Source: Asterias rubens
Lineage: Eukaryota; Echinodermata; Asteroidea; Forcipulatida; Asteriidae
DNA length: 64,000 nt
NCBI RefSeq assembly: GCF_902459465.1
Contig: NC_047069.1
Span: 2,108,001 to 2,172,000, forward strand
Direction: 5' to 3'
Part shown: positions 55,601-64,000 of the stretch, one piece after another
Numbering within the stretch: the stretch's first letter is position 1
Layout: every line of letters begins with the position of its first letter
Made by a program: the position numbers and the translations under genes
The notes under the pieces: model-generated
Told to the model about the DNA's origin: nothing
The model's database searches: none
The model's input: only the letters and a program-made list of their open reading frames with translations

Positions 55601-58538
55601 TCCTTTTGCGAGGCATTCTTTGCAACTCCAAGTACTTTGTATGGATCAGACATAGCTGAGAAAGCTGAACTTGCGTGAATCAGTCTGGAGGATGCCGTAT
55701 GAATGGATCCTGAAGAGAAAAAACAAACAAAACAATTACAACATTGAGCAAGTACAAGTGGGCATAAATAGTCGACGAATGGTTGACTACTGACCAGCAA
55801 CGTACATGCGCAGTGACGCACTCACTCGAATGACTCATTTGGAAGTCTAGTCAACCTTCCGCCTTTTCGCTATAGTACATGTATCACTGGTTCCCCTGTG
55901 TGCTTTACACATGTTACAATGGAACATGCTGTTGGGACCAGTGAAGAAACCATGGGCTCGAGGCTGGTGACAAATGGTCGACCACAGTAGTCAACCAATG
56001 GTCGACCAGCCTGGGTTCCGAGTGCAAATGGTCAACCTTTAGTTAACCATTGTGCACACTCGAGAACTTGCTCATTGATAACCCTGATGATGACTACATC
56101 ACGGGCCGATTTCACCAAGCAATCAAATTCATCGCAAGACAAATTGTCGATTTAGATCAACCTAAGCTCCCTGTGAAATCGCATTCAGGCTCGTTAAAAC
56201 CAGTGTTGGAGTGACATTCTCAAATCCAAGTACCTTACTTCAAGTAGTTAAGAGGCCGAGTCAAAGTACTGTATATGAACCAGTATTATGTATCGTTCCG
56301 TCTCAAGGCCAGTGACAGTTTTCAATTTCAAGAAGGTCTTAACCCGTTACATCAATGGTCCAAATCCTGGCAGATAGAATTCAACATCAACACGTGCTAT
56401 GTAATGCGATTTACTCTGCGACGCAACCCTTTCATCTCAAATTACCACCTTTGTGGAAGAAATCTTGTTACAGTCACCGACCACCCCTAACCTTGGCCTC
56501 ACCTTCTCCAATAATATGTCATGGCTGAAACAAATCAAGAAAATCACAACTTGTGCCAACTAAGCTTGGGCGATATCGATTTATTTTATTTACGATATAT
56601 CGCCGACAATATAATCGATATAATCGCGATTAATGAAATTTGACATCATCAGTCTTAAAACTCCAAGTGAAAGTTGTAGAAGAGACAGTCATAGCATAAG
56701 AGAGGTGTTCTAATGACCTATTCTTCTGGTTTTACTCCAAACCTATGGGGTGCAAGATGTCTCAGCTAGCAAATACATCGCGATATTTAATCGATATATC
56801 GCGATTATCGTGATATATCGAGATATATCGATATTTCGATTAAAACCAAATCCATCCGATATCGAAATCGTTTCCAAATTAATATCGCGATATTCGATAA
56901 TATCGTGATATCGCCCAAGCTAAGTGCCAACAGAATGTTGGGCCTTGTTCGACGTAACCTTAGGAACTGCTCCATCAAAATACGCCAGCAAGCTTATTTG
57001 TCACTCGTTAGACCTCACCTGGAATAGTGCAGCCCTTTCTGGAATCCATACACCCAGAAAGACATAACCAAAATTGAAGCCACTCAACGACGTGCTGCCA
57101 TGTTCGTTCTACAGCTGTACCACTGCATTGAAAGCGTGTCGGCCATGTTGAACACCTTGGAATGAGACACCTTAGAAAGGCGACGCCACGCCAGGCAGCC
57201 AGCCTCACCCTCCTCTACAAAATCCAGAACCAAACTCTTGCAGTTAATCTCATGTAACACCAGGTCATACCACCCAAATAAATATCAGATCATCCCAGGT
57301 AGGATCAGTCATTCTCAAACTCATTTTTCCCGTTATCTGGTGGAACTCACTCCCCGGCAACATCATCGCCTCCCTTTCAGTTGAGGTATTCAGGGGAGTG
57401 GTGACTGCACACATGTAAGCTGCGATGAGTTTGTACTTTTGCATATCAAATGTACAAACGCACCCCTGCACCGCTCATGGACAAGAAGTTCCTCTGCATT
57501 GCATCCAGTAGAAGTAGAAGTCTGAGCCTGAGCTTAAGTCCAAATCTAAAGTACCAAGTGTACTGTTAGTACAATCAGTAGGCCTACATTCATGACTGGT
57601 CAGTACCTACAGCCAAGTTGGTTTGGATCACCAACTATTCCTAAAACAATTTCAGTTTCGTCCAGCTATCGTCTCCCGCAAGGAGACGATAGCCGGACGG
57701 AACCGAAATATTTCTAGGAGTAAGATCACCAACCAACTGCTTAGCTTTTAAAAAATGGGTCGAATGTTTGGCCAAGGATTCAGAGAGCTAATCAAAATTC
57801 AACTTGTCTTACAATTGAATACAACCCTTGCACGCACCAGGGATAACTTTCGTATGGCGCCACCACTTTTTCACTCATTTTTACACAAAAATGAACGGAA
57901 ATCTCATGGAGGTAAATCAGATACTACATTATTTCATATCGAATGAAACTGTGGTGGCGCCCTACAGAAACTTTTCCCACCATACATTGTTAGCTAGCAA
58001 TAGCATACATTTTGACTTTTGTTGGGGAGACTAAGTCTAAACTAACTTACTATTTACTAAACTCAACTGTCCACGTGATTCGTCGCGTTAGAAAGGCTAC
58101 GGAATTTAAGCAACTGTGTACTGTATAGAAATTTGAGAATGTTTGTCAAGAAACAATTCATGATATTATTTGTTTGTAGCGTATCGATAGCATATTACTA
58201 TTTGGCGGAGTAATAGAGAGAGTGTCAGAAGGTCTATGCACTCCTCCCTCACCCACCCCCGCCCCCAATTCTGACGACGTATAATAAAAGCTGTACACGA
58301 AATATGAATTGCAAATGCCAAAATGATAGTGATATAGTCCGATACAAATTCAAATTCAATACCAATTTTTACCATCAAATTGTTTTCCAATGCAAGTCCG
58401 TAACAGACTACTCCTGCCATCAAACCCTTGTGTCCTAAGCTCTCTCTTATGCACAACTGTGCATCTCCAGCATGCAAGAGAAGGCTGGAACATGTGGAAG
58501 TTTCTTGGTAGAAATCGAACTGCGGCGGACGTCGCCAT
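43547..58538 (-). CDS. DNAJA3: DNAJA3 / Tid1, mitochondrial DnaJ co-chaperone, ten coding exons
   Basis: Type I Hsp40 that stimulates mitochondrial HSPA9 and delivers unfolded clients. Exons (5' to 3' on the - strand): 58538-58373, 55709-55579, 53629-53546, 52826-52605, 51604-51452, 50461-50314, 49375-49182, 47609-47494, 45978-45881, 43632-43547. All junctions are GT-AG and in phase, giving 465 residues (human about 480). Parts: an Arg-rich presequence (1-70); a J domain (about 76-130) with HPD at 105-107; a Gly-rich stretch with [11 protein letters not shown]; a zinc-binding region with eight Cys (227, 230, 244, 247, 266, 269, 280, 283); and client-binding C-terminal domains ([27 protein letters not shown]). 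It ends [13 protein letters not shown], close to the human tail. The third zinc motif is CRQCRGTR, lacking the final Gly. Confidence 0.94.
43722..43830 (-). mobile_element. SINE fragment, copy 4
   Basis: ATAATAATACACGGTTCTTAG and CATCAAAGCGCTCCGTATTG, the reverse-orientation tail half of the SINE family, in DNAJA3 intron 9. Confidence 0.6.
43846..44252 (+). mobile_element. tRNA-derived SINE, copy 5 (near full length)
   Basis: The head has a degraded A box (GTTAAGAGCACCG) and a B box GGGTTCGAATCCC. The body has TACTTGTGTCCTTAAGCAAG, GGGACGTTAAGCCGTTGGTC and GTTCGCCCCGGTGTTCCTGG. It ends CGCTATATAAGAAGCC and a TAATAAT-like tail. Confidence 0.85.
44271..44535 (+). mobile_element. SINE copy 6 (5' truncated)
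   Basis: Starts at GATGTTAAGCCGTTGGTCCC and continues through GTGTTCCTGGCTGTGG, ATTGGGTCTCAGAATTC and an ATTATTATTATT tail. Truncation at the 5' end is typical of retroposition. Confidence 0.85.
44536..44900 (-). mobile_element. SINE copy 7 (reverse)
   Basis: ATAATACTCGGTTCTCTGCG at the left, CAACGGCTTTACGTCCCATC, then GGGATTCGAACCC and CGCTCGACCACTACG at the right, the complements of the B and A boxes. Confidence 0.8.
44961..45200 (+). mobile_element. SINE copy 8 with clear tRNA-like head
   Basis: TGTCATGGCCGAGTGGTTAA is a good Ser/Leu-tRNA-type A box region, followed by GGGTTTCGAATCCC. The body differs from copy 5 (GCTTCTCTCCACCCAGGGG), matching copies 1 and 2, so two SINE subfamilies share the head. 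Confidence 0.8.
45355..45740 (+). mobile_element. Family A TTAA MITE, copy 16 (full length)
   Basis: TTAA at both ends and the standard left terminus. Central palindrome GAGACCTCAGAATTAG / GAGGTCTCGAAATTAAG. Confidence 0.92.
45881..45978 (-). CDS. DNAJA3: DNAJA3 exon 9
   Basis: A 98-base exon encoding [19 protein letters not shown] to TTKTSD, matching the human LTSRQQSLILSYAEDET region. Skipping it would shift the frame and stop after a few codons. That resembles the known human short isoform. Confidence 0.9.
46088..46715 (+). repeat. Tandem repeat, about 142-bp unit, four partial copies
   Basis: The unit contains AAACCATTCCCTGTCCACTTC, CCCCGTCCCCTTTCCTCCC, GCTCAACGTTGACTG and CAACATTTAAAGGTGGCAGG. 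Units begin near 46126, 46268, 46409 and 46588. The CAAAATACTTGGGCCCCCCA segment occurs only at 46091 and 46553. Located in DNAJA3 intron 8. Confidence 0.85.
47180..47470. mobile_element. Inverted-repeat element (family J), copy 1
   Basis: GTCGTTTCAGACAGGCACGCG at the left is loosely mirrored by GGTGCACCTGTCTGAAACAGC at the right. Internal GGCTCGGCTCATGACAAGATC recurs in reverse at 54412-54432. Confidence 0.65.
47494..47609 (-). CDS. DNAJA3: DNAJA3 exon 8 (C-terminal domain II)
   Basis: Encodes [20 protein letters not shown] then [16 protein letters not shown]. Ends in phase 2 at CCCAT|GTAAGT. Confidence 0.93.
47693..48166 (+). mobile_element. Family A TTAA MITE, copy 17, interrupted by a SINE piece
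   Basis: TTAA-AAGGCACTGGACACTA at the left. Family A sequence resumes at about 47840 (CGCTTACTTGGTAACGAGC) and continues through a TTCAGACCTGAAG centre to CCAGTGGTGTCCAGTG. Confidence 0.85.
47708..47816 (-). mobile_element. SINE tail piece, copy 9, nested in family A
   Basis: TAATAATAATAATAATATCG then TCTTATATAGCGCACG and AGGTACTCAAGGCGCTGAG, the reverse of the SINE 3' end. It sits about 12 bases inside the A element, so it inserted after A. Confidence 0.8.
48256..48425. mobile_element. Palindromic MITE (family K), copy 1
   Basis: AAGCCTGGTTCATACTTCCT then GCGAATGCAAAATGCG, mirrored by TTTCGCATTCGCATTC-CCAGGAAGC. Sister copy at 60560-60742. Confidence 0.7.
49182..49375 (-). CDS. DNAJA3: DNAJA3 exon 7 (C-terminal domain I)
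   Basis: Encodes [20 protein letters not shown] through [20 protein letters not shown] to DSIHLN. Donor AAT|GTAAGT. A 17-base C tract (G on the + strand at 49140-49156) lies 25 bases inside the following intron. Confidence 0.94.
49404..49740 (-). mobile_element. Family B TTAA MITE, copy 2
   Basis: TTAA plus AAGCCATTGGACACTTTCGG at the left. The centre ATTCTCGATATCGAGAATT is a perfect palindrome. The right terminus is lost near 49740. Confidence 0.82.
49943..50280 (+). mobile_element. Family A TTAA MITE, copy 18
   Basis: TTAA-ATGCAGTGGACACTATTGG, GAGACCTC palindrome. A block near the right end (about 50 bp around the TTTTATGCATATG segment) is deleted. Confidence 0.85.
50314..50461 (-). CDS. 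DNAJA3: DNAJA3 exon 6 (last two zinc motifs)
   Basis: Encodes [20 protein letters not shown], then CMTCRGAG and [10 protein letters not shown]. Ends in phase 1 at GCAG|GTAGGT. Confidence 0.93.
50895..51045. mobile_element. Family H TTAA MITE, copy 3 (right half)
   Basis: GACATTGTTTGATTCATTTC, AACTAAAGCACCTCAGCATA, TTCAAACTGTGAGAGTTTAA and AAGACCCTTTAA match the right arm of H. It abuts the next family A copy at a shared TTAA. Confidence 0.75.
51042..51427 (-). mobile_element. Family A TTAA MITE, copy 19 (full length)
   Basis: TTAA at both ends, TIRs on both sides, GAGACCTC palindrome at 51226-51264. It ends 25 bp from the donor side of DNAJA3 exon 5. Confidence 0.92.
51452..51604 (-). CDS. 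DNAJA3: DNAJA3 exon 5 (first two zinc motifs)
   Basis: Encodes [20 protein letters not shown] then CDRCKG and CHHCNGTG. Acceptor GTATCTCAG|, donor GGGCAG|GTGAGT. Confidence 0.93.
51712..51770. repeat. Hairpin, about 20-bp perfect stem
   Basis: GTACCATGGCTAAGGATGTG is followed by a short loop and CACATCCTTAGCCATGGTAC. On the transcribed strand it would fold as an RNA hairpin in intron 4. Confidence 0.9.
51824..51864. repeat. Hairpin with AAGGCGAAGCCGA loop
   Basis: GGCAAATGGCACCC and GGGTGCCATTTGCC form a 14-bp perfect stem around the loop. Confidence 0.9.
52505..52549. repeat. Hairpin with CCTCGGCTTCTCCTCG loop
   Basis: GGGGCAAATGGCA pairs with TGCCATTTGCCCC. The loop resembles the complement of the loop at 51838-51850. 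Confidence 0.9.
52605..52826 (-). CDS. DNAJA3: DNAJA3 exon 4 (end of J domain, Gly-rich linker)
   Basis: A 222-base exon starting [12 protein letters not shown] and running through Gly/Gln-rich sequence and [11 protein letters not shown] to GGFDRGHE. Donor CATGAG|GTGAGG. Confidence 0.93.
53340..53384 (+). mobile_element. Family A right-end fragment
   Basis: TTTATTATTCTC then CAACTACCAATAGGGTCCAGTG-CCTTTAA, the terminal 40 bases of an A element. Confidence 0.6.
53546..53629 (-). CDS. DNAJA3: DNAJA3 exon 3 (HPD loop)
   Basis: An 84-base exon of 28 codons, phase 0 on both sides. Encodes [19 protein letters not shown], including the HPD tripeptide that triggers Hsp70 ATP hydrolysis. Confidence 0.95.
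53869..53903. repeat. Hairpin with TAAGCCGAAGGCGAG loop
   Basis: GATAAAGGCC pairs with GGCCTTTATC. It lies in a larger GC-rich palindromic patch (GCAGGGTCG at 53844 against CGACCCTGC near 53932) in DNAJA3 intron 2. Confidence 0.85.
53950..54329. other. Intron sequence, nothing recognised
   Basis: Part of DNAJA3 intron 2; no exon or repeat with clear ends. Confidence 0.4.
54330..54450. mobile_element. Family J element, copy 2 (partial)
   Basis: TCTGGAGCGCTTTGGTTTCAG and GATCTTGTCATGAGCCGAGCC are the reverse complements of segments at 47335-47370. Confidence 0.6.
54451..55159. other. Intron sequence, nothing recognised
   Basis: Contains an AATAAT microsatellite at about 54797-54820. No coding evidence. 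Confidence 0.4.
55160..55332. mobile_element. Inverted-repeat element (family L)
   Basis: AAGGCCAAGTATCACTGC at the left roughly mirrors GTGTGACCGGGCCTT at the right. The arms pair GATAACGAAAACG.. with ..CGTTCTCGTC and GCATTGGTTGAAT with ATTCAACCAAT. In DNAJA3 intron 2. Confidence 0.6.
55579..55709 (-). CDS. DNAJA3: DNAJA3 exon 2 (J-domain start)
   Basis: Acceptor TTTCTCTTCAG|, donor TATGAG|GTATGA. Encodes [17 protein letters not shown] then [18 protein letters not shown], helices I-II of the J domain. Confidence 0.93.
55745..56060. repeat. Region of repeated GTCGACCA / TGGTCGAC motifs
   Basis: Many variants of AATGGTTGACTA, AATGGTCGACCA and TAGTCAACC occur in both directions over 300 bp, probably an inverted-repeat element of unclear ends. 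Confidence 0.5.
56310..57430 (+). mobile_element. Non-LTR retrotransposon (CR1/Jockey-like) RT remnant
   Basis: Broken + strand frames translate to fragments of the C-terminal part of a LINE reverse transcriptase: [31 protein letters not shown], then [37 protein letters not shown] and [15 protein letters not shown]. Frameshifts, stops and a nested insertion at 56571-56930 show that it is dead. It lies in DNAJA3 intron 1, antisense to the gene. Confidence 0.85.
56571..56930. mobile_element. Palindromic element with AGCTTGGGCGATATCG ends (family M)
   Basis: The left end AGCTTGGGCGATATCGAT mirrors ATATCGCCCAAGCT at the right. Both ends are full of ATCGATAT-type repeats. It splits the LINE remnant between TTGTGCCAAC and AGAATGTTGGG, and GTGCCAAC-like sequence occurs on both sides, suggesting a target duplication of about 7-8 bp. 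Confidence 0.85.
57431..57655. other. Intron sequence, nothing recognised
   Basis: DNAJA3 intron 1. No further RT-like frame is visible. Confidence 0.4.
57657..57701. repeat. Hairpin, about 20-bp stem
   Basis: TTCGTCCAGCTATCGTCTCC and GGAGACGATAGCCGGACGGAA pair with two mismatches around CGCAA. Confidence 0.85.
58373..58538 (-). CDS. DNAJA3: DNAJA3 exon 1 (mitochondrial presequence)
   Basis: Starts [14 protein letters not shown], a basic amphipathic N-terminus suited to mitochondrial import. The donor is GATG|GTAAAA and the exon ends in phase 1 after residue 55, which fits the two-base start of exon 2. Chosen because it is the only upstream ATG frame with both a presequence and the right phase. 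Confidence 0.82.
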
Positions 58539-59068
58539 GCTTGCTCTTTCGCGTTTTACTCCTAAATGCGGGCTAGATTGTACACCGGCGATGTGTAGTT
58601 ACTGTTTGCGTACGGGCCGTCCAGATACCATACGCAACGTTCAGCTAGACTTGATTTCAAGTCTGAGACTGCGGGTATTTCTCAGCCACGTAGATCTCAC
58701 CCGCAGATTTGCTATCAATCGCAATCTGCAAGAGGGCGCTATTTCAGGCAATAATGTGCACAGAAAGAACCTTTACGTCTGTTCCATGTCTGTGATAAAT
58801 GCGTTGACTATCGGGTAGACTAAAAGCCACAATCACAGACTTGGGACTAAGTCTAACGTTCAGCCATAGCCATAGCTGCGGAGCTGCAGGGGGGCTGCAG
58901 CCGCAATCGGCTACGGCTTCGGATGGGCTCAGGCTTGACGGAGGAGGGCGCTCTATCAGAAAAAGTTTAGTGCACAGTTTTCGCCATATGGATATCTGAT
59001 TTCGACACACACACACAGACTGAGAGCTTGCTAATCACTACACCGAAGTGAGTGGTTGAGTGGACAAT
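58539..59068. promoter_or_regulatory. Intergenic region between divergent DNAJA3 and UFM1, probable bidirectional promoter
   Basis: About 530 bp separate the two start codons. No TATA box is obvious at a fitting position. GC-rich patches occur near 58590-58630 and 58875-58930, the latter with CTGCAG/GGCTACGGC self-complementary sequence. The 5' UTRs must also lie here. An antisense 142-codon frame spanning 58390-58818 is probably chance. Confidence 0.55.
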
Positions 59069-63016
<3,948 letters not shown>

Positions 63017-63099
63017 CCCCAATTCTTCACTCACTTCTTCATTCTTATAAATAGGAAAGGCACCATGTTAACATTTTTTGGGGAAAGTAAACTCATTCT

Positions 63100-63365
63100 A
63101 ATATTTATAATAATAATAATAATATAGAAGTTTTGTATGGGGCCAGGTTACTGAATTGATGAATTCTGAGACCCAATTATGTAGCACCTATAAGGGTTTA
63201 CAAGGTACTACGGCGAATTCAGCAGCCACAGCCAGGAACACCGGGGCGAACCCCTTCTCTTTCCGATAAGCGCACTGGGTTCTTTTGCATGTGTTACACA
63301 ACACATGGGACCAACGGCTTTACGTCCCATCCGAAGGACGAGAAAAGTGTCTTGCTTAAGGACAC
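63100..63365 (-). mobile_element. SINE copy 10 in the UFM1 3' UTR
   Basis: ATAATAATAATAATATAGAAG at the left, then AATTCTGAGACCCAATTATG, CCAGGAACACCGGGGCGAAC and CAACGGCTTTACGTCCCATC. It ends CTTGCTTAAGGACACA, with the tRNA head missing. Confidence 0.85.
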
Positions 63366-63499
63366 AAACTATGTGTTCTCACACGTATTGCTATCCCCCT
63401 AGAAAAGAAACTGTTAGTTTTTGAAACATCTTTTGAAAGTGATTTTAATCATAGTAATAACCAGATTTAATATTATTTATAAAATAGTCTCCTGTTTAA

Positions 63500-63505
63500 A
63501 ATAAA
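63500..63505 (+). promoter_or_regulatory. Candidate UFM1 polyadenylation signal
   Basis: AATAAA 484 bases after the stop codon, followed by a T-rich TAATATTTTGTTGC stretch. Unverified. Confidence 0.4.
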
Positions 63506-64000
63506 ATAACTGTAATATTTTGTTGCACTATTCACAAGGTCAAATATTCAATTCTGTATTATTATCCTTGCATGAGTTTGGAACAAACAAAGTTTCTAAT
63601 ATCCTCACAATAAAATGATGTAATTACACCATTTGTGAGGTTGCCGTTGTATTCGGTACCCTTCCAGTGTGAAATTTGCCAACATCCTAAAATGTAACTC
63701 TGGTCAAAATGTACAAGCAATTTTTGTTTCATTCCTGACTTGATGGGTTTCATTCAAACTGGTCTTGAATTTGATCTTTTGACTGATGAAAAATTCCTCC
63801 TTAAAATGTACAGACCCATTACAAGTTGAAAATCAATGATGTCATGTTAAAAATTTCGCTCTGAAAAATTTCCCTGTACAAACTTTTACTGACCAATTAC
63901 ATGTATTACCGTCATTGGACGATTTTTATGTTGGCAAATTCCGCACTTTGAGAGTATCAAATAATCTGCATTTTACAATACTTTATAAGAGGTCAGAGGC
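63506..64000. other. No gene recognised
   Basis: A 63-codon frame on the - strand (63753-63562) resembles no known family. No other structure is seen before the window ends. Confidence 0.4.

Noticed and set aside
58390..58818. 142-codon + strand frame overlapping DNAJA3 exon 1 and the promoter
   Set aside because: It is antisense to the supported presequence exon for part of its length, has no known homology, and is best explained as a shadow.

Overview
The window is eukaryotic. It is AT-rich, with long introns, GT-AG splice sites, animal gene families and dense short non-autonomous transposons. A delta-type protocadherin, a mitochondrial DNAJA3/Tid1 co-chaperone and UFM1 place it in an animal. 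The repeat style and gene versions suggest an invertebrate deuterostome, probably an echinoderm such as a sea star. The species is an inference and was not looked up.

Layout. Positions 1-27237 hold no protein-coding exon I can support. They contain many copies of palindromic transposon families flanked by TTAA, MITE-like elements of other families, a probable LTR with a piece of tRNA-Ser attached, and long stretches with no recognisable content. Positions 27238-33150 hold a delta-protocadherin on the + strand, with three coding exons, 1241 predicted residues and seven cadherin repeats. The end of its last exon is duplicated in tandem just downstream, and its 3' UTR may run to about 36060. Positions 33560-42180 are intergenic and packed with SINEs and nested MITEs. 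Positions 42187-58538 hold DNAJA3 on the - strand, with ten coding exons and 465 residues. It has an unexpected extra 3' exon whose open frame fits only the alternative frame of exon 10. Positions 59069-63016 hold UFM1 on the + strand, with five exons and 86 residues. Its start codon is split across an intron.

Gene relations. DNAJA3 and UFM1 are head to head, with about 530 bp between their start codons, so they may share a bidirectional promoter. The protocadherin and DNAJA3 converge tail to tail. The three genes do not form a pathway: one is a cell-surface adhesion molecule, one a mitochondrial Hsp70 co-chaperone, and one a ubiquitin-like modifier.

The repeats are the dominant feature. One family (called A here, about 385 bp) has at least 22 copies or pieces. 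Its TIR is AGGCAGTGGACACTATTGG, its insertion target is TTAA, and it has an internal palindrome. Three other families (B, C, H) use the same TTAA target and palindromic design. A copy of A and a copy of E are nested inside one H copy, which gives a direct record of insertion order. I found no autonomous transposase in the window. Family letters (A to Q) are labels used only in this answer.
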